Origin: Orthonyx spaldingii
Lineage: Eukaryota; Chordata; Aves; Passeriformes; Orthonychidae
Assembly: GCA_013397795.1 (NCBI GenBank)
Contig: VZTJ01000300.1
Span: forward strand, 1,546,476-1,610,475
Length of the DNA stretch: 64,000 nucleotides
Reading direction: 5' to 3'
Part shown: positions 27,401 through 42,400 of the stretch, piece by piece
Layout of the letters: every line of letters begins with the position of its first letter
How positions within the stretch are numbered: the first letter of the stretch is position 1
The notes under the pieces: model-generated
The model's database searches: none
What the model was told of the DNA's origin: nothing
Seen by the model: only the letters and a program-made list of their open reading frames with translations
Made by a program: the position numbers and the translations under genes

Positions 27401-30400
27401 GTCAGAGTGGAAAGCTAACAAACATGTACCGTTGCAGATGTAAACTTGACAGGGTCTTAGAGTTATACTGAACTGATGTCTGTGTTGATTAAAAATAGCT
27501 TTTCTCTAACGTGGACACTCCAACATCTGATGTCATCAGTGCTAGTTGTTACGTTCTGTCTGGTTTTTGGCATATAAAAGATACAAAACAGAAGCTTCCA
27601 CTTTCCTACTGATTTGATTTGAAATGTGCTTGAGTTATATGGCAGTACTGAGATCAATTTCTTGTATTAAAAACAAAACAACCAACAACAAAACCACTGG
27701 CTAACCAAAAAAACCTCAATGAAACCAACAAAGCAACCAATTGAAATTTGAACAGCAATTAAGTCAGTGGGAATTTTATTTTCTTTGTTCAGTTTGGGTT
27801 AATCAGTTACATGCTTTTTCTCTACTCCAGAAATGAATGCCCATGTTATTTTCAAGGAGTTGACTATCCCCCTGGAGAAAATGTCATGACATCTTTAGGC
27901 AAATGGTAAGATAAAAAACTGTGTTTTCACATACCTAAATTGTATCACTTTTTAAAGAGTTCTATCAAAACATTCTGGCTAGCTTGTTGCTTTTTCTTTT
28001 TGTTGTTTTAATTATTTTTTAATGAAACATACAGAACAAACCTGCATCAGTTTTCTACATGTTTGACAATGACCCTTTAGAGCGTAGGCTTTTCAGGCTG
28101 CTGTGCTTTGTAATGCAATATATTGAAGTGCAAAATGGAAAGAAAAGCCACAATAATTTCTTATATCCATACTAATGTGGAGAGCTCCAGAAAAGCTCAG
28201 ACATTTCCTGACTGTCCATAGATCCTCACTGCTATTCTCCTTCCCTTTACCAGATTCTAAATCCATTTATGAAGAATTATTAAGAATCTGTCTTCCACTA
28301 GTATAGAATCATTATAAAAGAGCAATATGGCTTTTATTAACTAAGAAACAACACAAAAAGCTGTCAGCTGCAGCCAGTGGTAAATAAGCATCTGTGTTAC
28401 TGTTCCTTACATTTGGCATTTGTTCTTGTCCTCTTGCTCTTCCATTTGCATCATCACAGTCATGACTTTAAAGAAGAAAGCTTCTTAAACAACACTGACT
28501 GCTGCCAGATGCATCGTTTTCAACACTTATTTCTGTCTGGAGAAGGTTAAATAATGGGGACAACAAGTTCTGTAAATAACAAGCTTTCAGAAGTAATATT
28601 TGAGCTCTCACTGCCTCTATTAGTTGTTACAGCACTTAATTAAAAGTAAAGCAGACAAAACCATGTCTGTGACAAATCAGTGTAGTACTTTAGGTTGTTG
28701 TAAAAGCCAAATTAGAGATCGGTGTTGTCAGACACTTATTGCAAGGGAGGCACTAAGCACACACAAACTCATTCTCATTCTTGTCAGCAGTCCATACATA
28801 GTGATTATTGTAAATTGATATCTTACTGATCAATTTGGCTTATTTTTTTCACCTTAAGGCAGATTCCCTGGAGAGTGCCAGGCAGTCCATTCTTCATATA
28901 GGGCTGTGCAAAGGCTGGGTGTACTTTTGCCTGTCCTCCCAGGGTATTTTTGTTTCCAGACCATGTGCCAAATAGCACTGGCAGTCAAGGGAAAGGGCTT
29001 CTCCTGGTAAATCTTTAATCCTTCTCCTCAAAGGTCTAGTTGAGCTAATTTTGCTGACCACAGTGATGGATATATGGCTGAATGCTGCTCATGTGATCAT
29101 CCACAAATGTAGTTTTTTACAAATTACTGTAGACAAAAATCCTCTTTCTGTTGATTTCAGTGGAGTTGTTTGGGATCTTGCAGCTTATGTTTGTTATTAA
29201 AAATAAAATCTGCTGGTTTATAACTACTAGAACTTTAGATAGAATTAGAGGTCTGTGACTCCCATTTAGTCATGATTTTTACTTGAGTTGTTTTAATAAG
29301 GCTGTATACAGATCTGTTGGGAGGAAAGGCTTCCAAATGTAGAGGTACAGACTGTCAACTCCTCTGAATTGCCTTGTGCTAAGTAATACATTAGGAATCA
29401 TGTAGGAATACATGTGTGGATGAACTGGAAAAAATATTATGTGTTGAAGTTTTTTTTATCTGTCACTTTGTTTTTATTAGAAACAATTATGATCTTAATT
29501 ATATTCTCCCCATCCTTTTTCCTCTCAATTTCTGCTTCTTTGGAACTTCCACTTTCAAACTGAAATTTCTTCTCATGTTTGTCTGTGGAATAGCTTTTCT
29601 GCTCTGTTGCTTTCAACCAGTTCTTTAAAATATTTTCATTGATGCTATGTCAGCATTAGAGTTGCCTCCCTCTCAGTTCCCTCTGGTACTGCTTTTCTTG
29701 TTAGCTGAGGGATACCGTGGAGTCCTTGAGCACTTTTCTTGCAGGGCTTTGGGGCCCAATGTGCTCACAGAGAGGATGTAGCACATACAGAATTTGATTC
29801 TGAATCTACTGACTAGCCATAACAGTCCTGGGAATGCCTTAGATGTTGCAAAAGAATGGGAAAATAGGGCTGGATTTCATGGACTCAGGTTCTCTAGTGA
29901 AGACCAGGAGCTGAAACTAAGCCAGCTCTGCTACAGTTTTCCCTGACAATGAGTTGCAACAGGAGCTGCTACCATTTTAGAAAAGTACTGGACTATTTTG
30001 GCTCAAATTAGAAAGGCGCAGACAGTGTCAGGTTTCTCAGTGCTTCCCTGCATATAGAATCTTGTTAGGTTGAGTTTTATGCAGTTTTGAACAGATTCTT
30101 GTAGGGGAAACACGTTTTTGGAAGCAGTATAGGGGTATATTCCTGTACGTATTTTTTTGTCAGCCCATGCATTTTAACTCATGATAACATTATGCATTAA
30201 ACAAAAGTTTGAAGTTTAACTGATGTTCTTCATGTGTTAAGGTAATGCACACTTTATCCACAGTTATAGTGTTCAGTGCAAACATTTGCAAAATTATTTT
30301 GTATTGACTTATACTGCATTACTAAATAGAATATGTTAGTATTTTAGATCTTCCTGGCTCTGACTACATCTTTGTGTATTTCTTTTGCAGCCATTGCAGG

Positions 30401-33400
30401 GATGGAGTAATGAACTGTGATAACAACATAATAGGTGAGTGGAAAGAGAGGGAAAAGATAATTCAGGTTCGGTGAATACATTTCCTCCAATCTCCTTGTC
30501 TGAACTAGAAGATAGTGCAACGTGTACAAATGAATAATTTCCAGGAGAGGATCCATAATTATATATTTGTGTGATTGGAAGTAATGCTCCTGCTTTGTAC
30601 CAGCCTAGCTGCTCAAAATACTGTTAAATACGAGAAATACGAGCAACTTTTTTCCCCGCAGTACTTTAAATTTCTTTTTTTGTAGATTGCTAATGTAGAT
30701 AAGCTTAGCTGCAGGATAAACAGCAGCCCTTCAGTAGGGCAAACAAGCTTAGCTTTGTCCCAAATAACATGAATGTAGGATTTGAACACTGGCAGTAATT
30801 TTTCACAGATATGTATTCTTTCCCTCCAGAAACCCCAAGAAACAGAAATATGAAAAAAACCCACCTTATTTTGACATACTTTGCAAGGAATGTAACAAGG
30901 GCTTTGTCTATGACAGTAGATTTTGTATGTCATGAAGTATTACAGTCCATGCTTGTGTTATGATTCTCATTTCATTTCAGTAAGAAAGACATTTATTTGA
31001 GGCTTTCATTCTGCAGTTGCCAACTCCTTGGCTAGAAATCTGTTCCCCATGCACTCGAAGGTGATGGTTTTATTAATTTTTACAATTTTTCCAGAACCTC
31101 TCTCCTTAACAAATAATTGAGTAAGCAAAACCCCAGGAACTGACCAAAACCAGTTCAAAACACTGACACTACTTTTTGTGTACGCAATGTACTCAGTGCA
31201 GCCCAAAGCAACAGTGCACTTGACTTGCTTTGTTCATAGTCAGTGGCTCCAGCATGACAAGTCACGTGTAGTTCTCAGACATTTTCTTGAAGTTTTTTTG
31301 CTTTCTCTTGATTTTTTGTTTCTCTGTTGGAAGTACTTTGCATTTCTGTTTTGGAGGTCCAATTCCTGACTAACAGTTTTGAAAGTCATGTCCCTTACTA
31401 AAGGAGTGTATCCTTTTCAGTATTTCGTATGAGAAATATAGGTGTTCTAAGGAGTTAACTATTTACAGGAGAGGCAAGTGAATGTTAGTAGTATTGCTGG
31501 ATGTTATATTTCTGTGTTACAAATCCTTATTGCACACGTTTACAGAATATAAAATTTCAGGTATGAAGACTCAAGTGTTTGTTAATTTTTTTCCCCAGCT
31601 CACAGCTGCCCACTTGGACAGATGTATATTAACTGCAGTAATCCACAAGTGGATCCTGAGCTCAGCAGAGAGAGAACTTGTGAGAATCAGCTGCTAAACC
31701 TCACCTTCTCAGCACACCTTCCTTGTGTGTCAGGTTGTGTCTGCCCACCAGGGTGAGTACGGACAGATTCGCATCTTTTGTCTCACAAACATGATTGAGT
31801 AATTAATTCTGCTGAGGATTTCTACTCAGTAGAATTCTATTTGGACAATTTGAGATACCAAAGCATCAAACTTGTGAGGGCTTACACCATGACACTGGCT
31901 GTTAAAGTCATAATAAATGCTAAACCAAGAGGCAAGTGGAGTTACATACTCCATAATAATATGATCAAAATAACAAGAATATAGAAATGGCATTGAAGTA
32001 ATTTTATTCAAACTGTGTGCTACAGCAGAATTGTGTTTATCTAGTCTTTTTTGAGATATTTAACTTCTTATTTCAGCATTTGGCTGAGGAAGGCAAGTTT
32101 ATTTATTCATAGGTGTAATTTTCAGTATTCTTTCCCTCAAAAGGATCTCTTGAGTCTTAGGGATTTATGCTGATAATGTACAGATGAGCTGTTTTGCAAT
32201 CAAGCACTGTATTGTTGAGAGAATTTTGAATATAACAATAACAATAATGTGTTTAAGTGATGCTAGTCTTGATGGGGTTAGTTTCTTAAGCACATAGCCT
32301 GAAGCTTTTTAGTGTTATAACTCTGAAATTATTGTTTATACCTTGAGATTCTTCTCAAACAAAAAGCCAGAGCCTCATTTGAAGTGTGTTGAAATATCTC
32401 AGTTGCAGTCTGTGGACTCATACTGAGTGATGAGCAGATATTTCTATCTCATGATAAAATACTGCTACTCAGGATTTGGGGGTTTTACCTTAGTACTCAG
32501 AAACATGAAATGTCAAATGGTTCACATGAAATGGAACCTGTAATTAATTAAACTCACAGTATGTTACCATTGTGAAAAAGTGATGTGCTAAGGCAGATTT
32601 TGAAATTAACTGGAGGCAGATATTTTCAGAATTGCAAAAATTCACCCTCTTGGACCTGACTGACATACTTCAAAGCTGCCTTCAGCAGCATTATATGACT
32701 GGCAACTCAGATCATATAAACTTTTTTATTCTCTGCTACTTTGCTGTGCATAACCTCCGAGCTTATGATCTCTACTGCTTCCTGGTGAAATTTAGGTCTG
32801 GAATGTAAGCAATTACATTTTATTTTTAGCATTGGAAGGCTCAGTGCCAAGTGTTGGTGATCCCGAAGCTCTGATAATATGGTTTTATGGTTGTTAGAGG
32901 CAAAGTGTTATGATTTCCTAGGGACAAAAATACAAAAGTAAGAAGTTTTGTCTTTATTGTAACTTTGGCAAACTTAATTCTCTTCTCCTATGGCTGTACA
33001 TTGCCTGTAGAGATACTAACACAAAATTATTTGATTTTATTTTGTTGGAGTTTTTCGGTTTGTTTGAGGGCTTTGTTGTTTGTTTGGGGGTTGTTTGTTT
33101 GTTTGTTTGGGGTTTTTTTGATGAGGCGTGAAGGGAAAGGCTTTTTCATGTTTCGTGATTTTACCCTCAGTGCTGCTGAAGGCAGAATTAAAAAATTGTT
33201 ACAAGCCTAGGGTTTGAACTAGGAATATCAGTCTCTACTGATGAAGTAGAAATTAAAGTCATTTGCTAACTTGTCAACACCGATATCTCTTAAATATTCA
33301 GCTCTTGTGGTCCTATATTGCTTATATATTTATGTTTTTATTTGGAAATTCAGGAAAAATTAAGATGCTCGTGAAGGTGTGTGGTTTTTCAGTGTGCTTT

Positions 33401-36400
33401 TGGAAAAGTGAGAGACTTATGCTATGCATTAACTATGCAGGTTTCTTATTTAGGTAATTAATTTTAATGGTTTAGGAAGTTTAATAAGAGTTGCTTTTGG
33501 ACAGAAGCTGGATCTGAAAAGCCCTAATGGTTTCAGTCAGTCATTGAATTCATGCTGCAGATTGAACACAGTAGAGTCAGTCAGTACAGTAATGAAAAAT
33601 TTTTAATTAAATTTTTGGAAGAGAACAATGGGTGAAATACCACTACCTTTACACAGTACCTCATCCTGTGTTCATGACAGTTCAACCAGTGCAGGATTCA
33701 AATGTACTGTGCATTTATGCAACTTTGAAATCCCCTTTCTAGGCTATCAGTTCTTACTGGTGAAATAGAAAACTGAGGTGACATTGTCCACTTTAAAAAA
33801 GTAAAACAGCCATGGAATTTCTTTGATCTTAACGTTAGTCCTTTACCTGAAATAATGAGTTTCACTCCTTTATTCATGCTTTTGTTCCTCTTTGAGATCT
33901 TTCATCGTTTTATCTTGATTCATTACATGTAAGCTAAGCTGATTTAAGTAGCAATGAAATCAGTTTAATGTGTTTGATTAATTGATTTAGGTAAACTAAT
34001 TTAAAAAGTGAGTGAAGTTAAGTGAATGTCACAATTGAGAAATCTGTATAGGAAGCTATGTTTTTCCAGGAGGAAGAACGTTTCTGATCTGTTTAGTGGG
34101 GTGATTATTCCTCAGTGATACCCTGAAAGGTACTTAAAAAAAAGAGAAGGAAAGAACTTGTTTTCACAGAAGGGCTGTTAAGATTTCAAGAGGGCAATAT
34201 TTTTATTTTGCGATCTATTTTTCTTGTATCTGGAGTCTGAAATATTCTTTCAAATGCTTCACTATTTCTAGCAGTCATTCTTTTTTTTTGGTGCTGATTG
34301 TACGACTGTGCTTCTTCCTCTGTGAGTAAATCAGATGCAAGTTACCATGCTTAAGTAAATATCTAAATTTACAGGAGATCATTCTATGGGTTACAGTTCT
34401 TAAGGTACAAAAATTGATGACCTACTTTCCATCTATTTTAGAAGCTGTTGAAGTCAAATATTAATTCTCCTGGAACTCACTTTCTCATATTGGTTCACCC
34501 TACTTTGCCTGACATATTAAGTAATTTTTAAGACTTTATTTATATTTTTTCTTACTGGTTTTCATCTGTCACCGTTTAAATGGAAATGTTCTATATTTCT
34601 AGGTTGCATTTAAAAAAAATAAGTAATGTTCTCTCAGTGCATAATTTTTCAAGTACAATATTTGAATTACATTTTCTGCTTCTGGGTTTCTATGAATCAA
34701 AGGATTTTTCCCTCCTTAACTATACCAAATGTGCATGATTTGACATGAAGACAGACTCTTTGATCAGACTGCAGAAGAAACAAGGAGAAAAGACAGAGTA
34801 AAAGAAAAGGAGGGGGAAAACCAGTAGTATCTTCCTACATTTCTGCGTGCTACATTTCTTCATGCTATGTTTGCTACAAATGAACATATCCTGATTTGTG
34901 CCTGTCCTCTTCCATTGGTTTTCCATGGTCTCCAATCAGACCAGTAATGATTTCCAAAACAGCTTCTGTTCCTTGTTGCTTACAGCCTGCTCTTAGTGTT
35001 GCTGTCAAGAAGAGCAGTCACTTTCCTGAAGGAATTACTTGTGTTTCCTCACTTACCCCATTGACAGGATTTTACACTTTGACTGCAGCATGAGTTGGAT
35101 TTTACTGATCTATAATTTGTAGAGAGTACAGTATAAAATCTGTAATGTAGCATATACACAGTTTTGTGGTAGTATTATAATGGTTGGAACCTAAAAGGTT
35201 CTATCATTCTCAGTAAAGCCCTGTCAGGTTTTGGAAGATGCTTTTATTTGGTCTGAGCCAGTCAAATTATTTTTTAATGCACATTAGTATTTATTCTAGA
35301 TCATGTTATCCATCCATATTTCCATTAACTGAAATATTTAGCAATTTCCATGTCTATTTTATACTAATGCAATCTTGCTGGAAAAACCAAGGCCTTTCAG
35401 CCCCTAAATATGAATAATAAATACAAATTCTGAGAGTTATGTCAATAACTTGAAAGATATATATTGTCCCAAATGCAAGTAGTAATGTTTTCGACTGCTT
35501 CTGTTACATCTACCTATTAGATCTTCACCATTTTTTCCCTTTTATGGTTTTGTTCCCTCCATAAGCTATGTTAATTCAACCAACCACTATACAATTAACC
35601 TAAATCAAGGTGTCTCTGCTAACTTTGTAGTATTTTTAAACTTTAGTAAATTGTTGTCACGATTAACTTTTTTTGAACCTCAAAACATAAGCAAACTTCT
35701 CTTCCTACTCATGCTTATAAAACTGCAATTTTCTCCTTGTTTCAGTGACTTTTTTTAATTTCCCCCTCAATGTTAGTACTGCAAGGGAATAAAAAGTTAA
35801 TTCTCAGCTGGCTGCTAGTAGTGGTTATCAGTACATCCAGGCCACTTAATTTCTCACAGCTCAGCAACATCCAATACCCAACTCGATATTTTATTGAGTG
35901 TCGACAGACTGACCTTAGAAAGAAAGCAACACCATCCTAGAATAACTAAGAACTTAGTGTGCTCCATTTTTCCAAATACGTGTATTTGTTGTTATGGCCT
36001 ATGATTCTGTTTGAATCTCAAGAACACAAGGCAACTGTATCAAAATTTTCTCTTTTTCCTTCCACTATATGTTGAATATGTTAACTATGTGAGGCACCTT
36101 CTTAAGCAAAATGTCTGACAAATTTTTTCTTATATACATTTAGGAAAATAAAGCAAAAAAAACCCCAAAATCAGTCCTTATTTCACCCACTCTCACCCCC
36201 TGGAGAAAAGAGTTATTATTTACAACAGAGAAGAATATATTTTGTGCTGAAACTGGACTCCAGTAAATTTGAGACAATTTAACATAATAAGAATTTTTGT
36301 CTCTTCCTTTTTATCATCACTTATTGCTCTGATAAAATAGAGCTATGGAAAGATACTGCAACTTTGAATATACTATCCTGTAATTGTAATGAAGTTTTAT

Positions 36401-39400
36401 GACTAAGGAATATCATGCCAGATTTTCCTTCCAAAAATTTCTAAATTATCTTTGTATTTCTGTGGTGTGGATCAAATGACACATAAGGAGCTTAAACACA
36501 TTCTTGGAAGGCTTTATTAAAAAAAAAGAAAACTCATCACTTTCTAATTTTCACAAAGAAAACAATGAATATTATCATCTTATAAATGTACCTATGGACA
36601 AACAAACCTATTAATGGGGGAAGAATACAGATGAGTTTCAAATATTTTTAGAAAACTAATCTTTATTAATGTAATTACATTGACCATATTATGTCTTAGA
36701 ATAAGTCTCCTTAGATTAAATCCAAGTCTTGTGCTTTTGGTGTGTGTTTAGTATAATTTTTCAGAAGACCTACTGCTCCTCGGTTTAAACTCAGAATTTA
36801 CTATTATTATTAGCATGAAAATAAAAACTGTGTTCTGTTCAAGCCTCTCTCTTCTGGATGGCCCTGCTGCTGCTTTCAGGCTAAGTATTTATAATCTTTT
36901 GCTTCTTCTGGCTTAGGCACAGTTTGGGAGAGGTCTGGCAAGAAGATTTAAAGTTGTCCAGAAAAATAAGGATTAACCCCCATGGGGATACATGCCATCA
37001 TGGCGATGCACTTGACTATTTTGTCAGGACAATACAATCCTCTTACAAAGACTGCATCAACACTCCTCTATTTGGGTGTTTCAGGAACTAATATTTGTGC
37101 ACACCAGATTTTATGCTGATTTCTATTTCTGGTGGCTATAGACACAGCATGCAAAAGGTGCAGGAGCTCATTTCCGAAGAAAACATCTGTTACAGTGCCA
37201 TTACAAGACCATCCAGTTCTTTTCCATCCTCTTCGGTTTTGCAGAATTGCAACTTTGCTTGATATATTTTCATGTTTCTTATTTCCTCTTGCAATACTTA
37301 GAAACCCCTCTTGGTCACCTACTTTCTAGTTTACACCAGCTGCAAAACAATCACTTATTATTTTTCCTGTACTTGTATTCAATAGACAGTAAAATTTCAC
37401 CAGTATCATTCAGATTCTTGAGCACCTTTTCATAAGACCTTCTGCCTTCTGACATGTTTTTAAGAATAGAAACATTAAACTCTGTCACTTAGTTCAAAAG
37501 GAAGATTTCCATTATGTTTGTAGTTACTTTCTGAAATTCTAGTGCTGGTGATTGCAGGGGGGGTTTCCAATCCAGGGTGAAGCTGCAAAGGAAACTGACT
37601 ATCTCAGTTAAAGCATCAAAATAATTTCTTAATACAGAAGGATAGGAGGGTATAGTGAGGATAATGAAAACCTTCCAAGCATTCTGCAAAATTACTTAAT
37701 ATTTTGGTATAATAAACCAGGGGAAAAAGGAAGAACAGGTTGCCAGGAGCTCTCCCAACATGAAAGAAAACAGCAGGAATATATTAACTTTCCCTGTCTA
37801 GACAGTGAGTGAACTCTAATGAAGGCATTAGGTGCTACAATAATGTTACCAACATCAGATTTTCTCTCAAAATTTATCTTGCTTTCTGGTTAGACAAGTC
37901 ATGGGTTGCAGTAGAATTCTGGGATTAGAAATGCTCCCTGCTGCTTATTTTGTTCTTTTTTTTTTTACTTCCCTTACACTCTGTTACAGACTTCTGTAGG
38001 ACCATCTGTGAAACCCTCAGAGAGGACATTTGTTGTTGTGGCAAAAGCAGTTGTGTCTGTATACATCAGTTGATGGTAGGCTTTTCAAGGACAGAGGGGA
38101 AGGAGCTTGTGCAATACACAACCTGTTGAAAACTGCTCTGCTGGAAGATGTGAGAGATTTCTTTTTTAGTGTTTTGGTCCAGATTTGTGAGCTTTGCAGA
38201 AGTAAATAAATGATTTGGTGATTCACAGGGAACACGTTACTTCTAATGGTGCCTTTACCAAGACTATTTACATATTTCTGTGTGTGTGAATGCAGAAAGT
38301 TATAGATAATAATGAGATAATAATAGAAGTGAATGTTCAGTGGGGTGAAGTGTGATAGTTGTCCTTGTGTCTTTGCAGTTCATTATAGGCTGGACAGTAA
38401 GTATAGGCATCAAGAAAAATGTCTGATACTTCAAAGAGGAGCTGTGCAAGACCTCTCTGTAGGGTATTTGTGGTGAATTCTTAGATCGTTGAAATCTATC
38501 CATTTGCTTGGCTTTACATGAGAGAAAGCTGTTATCACTTTTTTTTTAAATCCAGTGTAATAACGTGAGGAAAAAACTGCATTTAGTGTTACCTTGTCAG
38601 TGTGATCTCTTTGTGTCTGAATGTGCCCTCTTCAGTTCTGAGCAGCTTTAAACCAGTGGGAATTTCAGTCTCACAGCTGATTGTCTCCAAGTGACCCAAT
38701 GCTTGAAATAAGTACAGATTACAAAGAACACTTCACCTACCCTGGAAGAAAATTGCAGTTTTTCAGATTAATGGGGGAGGAGGGTTTATGATGTTCTGCA
38801 TGTTCCCACTCATAAGACTCACAGAGCTGTACATTTCTGTCTGATAAATGAAACACACTGAAGAAGAGTCTAAGTCAAATACAGATTACAAATTTGTACA
38901 ATATAATTTGTCAAATACCAATTACCAGCTCATTAACACATGCGAATAAAATGTCCCATGATAAATTCAATGATGAAATGTTTCATTCTGGATAGCAGGG
39001 AAACAGAACAGTATTGTCACGGCTGTGCCTCACACCTATCATGTCTTGCCCATGGTGCTGTATTTTGCCCAAATTACTGTGCTAAACATCAGGAACAATA
39101 AATCTGTTAGGAACACAGGAAAATCTGTATAAAATTTTATCACTACAGAGAGGGGCTGGGATTCCAAACAAATTTACTATGAAAAATTATTATCAGCCCA
39201 AGATTACCATTTTAAGAGACTGTTTATTTCTCAACACAAATGCGTTTCAAACATTAGAAACAAGGAATCCTTTGACTATGGAACTGGCACGTTAGTTGCT
39301 CTAGACTCTTACGTTGTATGGAATGGGATCCTGTATAGGATCAAAGCAACTTGGAGCTGCAGCAGTTGGAGTGAAACACACTGCTGCAGCTTGTCAAGAG

Positions 39401-42400
39401 TTCATGTTTCACAACTTTCATTTGAGAGATTGATTTGTCATCACAGCTGTTCTATCTGTTATTGGACCCTGAGATCTCATATAGGTATCTCTTTGCCTAT
39501 CCAATTGCATTACAGTATTTGTACAAAAATGAATCAGTTTTTGAAAGAAATGCAACTTTCCTGGGCTCAGTGAAATGACAGCTTATTTAATGGAAGAACT
39601 CAATACTGCTGGTATATTTCCTGACATTTATTTGTAGAATCTGCTTGAGATCTCTCTTTATGTATCTCTCTTTATCTAATTTCAGATTTTCTGAATATTA
39701 TCAAAAAGCCACAAACATTTTACTTTAAAATTAGGACTAGTTGCTCTATTTAGTCTTGCTGGGCTAGAATTTCTTTGTTCTTTCTCTATTAAAATAATAC
39801 TTTTCACTTTTTTTTTAAATAGTTTTCCATTTTATCTGTTTCTCTAGGAGTTGTTAAGCACAAATTTATAGCACTGATTTTGAACTGTGAATAGCTATGC
39901 ACAGGGTTAGCTGTGTTATCATGAAAATCTCCTTTGAAGACTGTGATGATACTTCTGCCAATAAAATTAAGGATATTTGTAATTGCTTGAATGAAGGTGC
40001 CTATCACACAGAAATAAATATATATTAATTAATTTAGTAATTTCATGCAACCAGGATAGCCTTTTGGTATTGGTTAAATTATTCACAGATCAAGAGGTGT
40101 AACTGTGGCATAACTGCAAAAAAGATGCAGCAAATTAAAACTCTTTAAATCAGGGAAAGAAAAGAAGAGGACAAGAAGAAATCCCCATTGAAAAATCTGT
40201 AGTTTAAATATGCCACTAATTTTGGATAGTAAAAGTACATACCACTGGAACAAAGGGCTATGATGGCTCCCACGTCTCATGGATGATCTTTTGGCTTCAG
40301 TTAAATGCAAGTTAATTGACTGTGTTACAAGAAATTTGGTGAAATTCAGGATTTATAGAAATTCTTAGTTTCCCTGAACTTAAAATTTGTATATTAATGA
40401 GTCAATCTTCAGAGGGTTAGTGATTAAATGGTTGATGCCCAAAGTGCTGGCACTTAGTAAAGACAGAATATTCAGGTACCTGTGAAAGGAAGGTACCAAA
40501 TTGCTCATACACAATTATTAATAAAATTGTGCCTTTTCAGTTTCAGAAGACTTTAAATATTATTTGGATCTCAATAACAAAGATGGTAGTAACTTTAAAG
40601 TTTAATTGTATCTGGATACCAGCTATACTGCTGCTGAATGTATATTTTTTGTTCTTTTTTTGATAGCCTTGTGAAACATGGGGATATGTGCTTGGATGCA
40701 GATGAATGTCCATGCTCATGGAAAGGAAAGGAATATTTTCCAGGTGACAAAGTAATTTCTTCCTGTCATACATGGTAAGTGGAGATCTATTTAAGTGATT
40801 ATTTCATTTTAGTTGTGTATTGTAGGTTGATTCTTTTCGTTCATGTGTTTTAATCATAAATTTCACTGTCAATTATGGTAAATCATCTACTTTGACTTTG
40901 TATTTACATTGTTTCAAAGAGCTATTAAAATTGGTCTAGGGTTTGTTGTTTCAAAGAGCTTTATGTAACAAAATAATAGCTGTTTGGGATCTTCTTTATT
41001 TTTAAAAATCTTGATTTAGAAAAAGAATTATTTTTTTTTTTTATTTTCAAGGTCATGGCTAGTATTCCTAAAGTACAGGTAAAATCCCTTAAATATTACA
41101 CCTGAGTGATATTTTTTAAAGCTTTGTGCTTATTCATTTTCACACTTAGCATTGATCTGAGCAATCTAGAGACCAGAACATAACCCTGTGTCCATAAGCA
41201 TACACGCACTATTATGTTAAATTTAGGGGAGTACTGAGCAACATAATGTACTGAGCAGAGAAACAGATAAATTGGCCGCTGTGTATGTGGATAACTGATG
41301 AATCAATCAGCTTTCAAAGGGAGAATTCCAGTAGGCAAGGGTTGATAGGATCATTTCAACACATGCAGAAACCTCCTCCTTTTACTATGCAGTGTTGTAA
41401 GTGCAGCATATACCCTGTAGCTACGTTACCCTGCCAAGTTCCCTTGAGCACTCTCTCAGTAGGATGTGTTTTACTGCCATTTCACTAAGCTTCACAGGAG
41501 TGTGAAAACATACCCCACCTACCTGATCCTGAAACAAGCTCGTTTCTTGCTGGTCCCTGCCTGTTTTCCTCTCTCACATCTGGATGTTGCAGGCTGGCAC
41601 TAAACAACACTATTTGTCTCACCAGAGCCTCCGAAAAATCAGCTGTGCTGCCAAGCACCAAGATGCTGTGGCAGTGGTGTAGCCTCCAGAGCAGTTCCCT
41701 CCTTTTGTGCCCTTGGTGTGGCTTACCAGGAACGTTTAACTGGTGTCCCCTGGTGAGCTGCTGCTCCTGGCCTGCACAGCTCAGGGTAGCCTAGCCCAGG
41801 GAAGGCTCGTCCAGTCAGCACCAGGCTCTGCCTTGTCTGGATGTCGTGCCCCCCCAGCCTTGTGCTGACTGCCTTCCTCTGCCTCTCGTCAGGTCCTCAG
41901 TAGCTGCTCTAGAAGAGATTTGTAGCCCTTTGGTCGACTGGTGAAGCGACTTACAAGCCATCTCCACTGGGCAGGCAGGTAAAGCGACCCGGGTTATTCA
42001 CCCCCTTGTTTCCAAAGGCCTCTCCATTTGGACCTGGTGTGGGATTGCTTGCCTCAGAGATAATTTATCCCATTTAATCTGTGTGAGACTTCACCAAAGG
42101 CAGCAGCAGTGCAGGCAGAAAGACACTGGATATTTAGCCTTCTCTCTTTTTTTTTTTTTTTTTCTGAGGCTGGACTCATTCATTCATGTACAAATCCTTA
42201 AGGTTGTCATGGCTTTTGTAGTCTTCCATGTCCAGAAGGAAAGATAGATTAAGTGATAATGACTTTTTGCCAATCAGCTGTCCCCTAATAGAGGGGAGTC
42301 TGCAACAAACTCTGCTTCATACAAAGCATATAAAATCTCTGAGTCTGCTGTGTGTGTATGCAGGGCTTTATCTGATACGTTAAGGAAAATGTGGAAAGCA

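Larger units (their letters stand above)
21349..31598. other. Introns between OTOG exons 12 and 19 of the window
   Basis: Seven introns of 489 to 2485 bp. They hold the (GTAT)4 and (TA)n microsatellites and the A/C-rich tract listed separately. No mobile element, RNA gene or extra exon was recognised. Confidence 0.65.
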
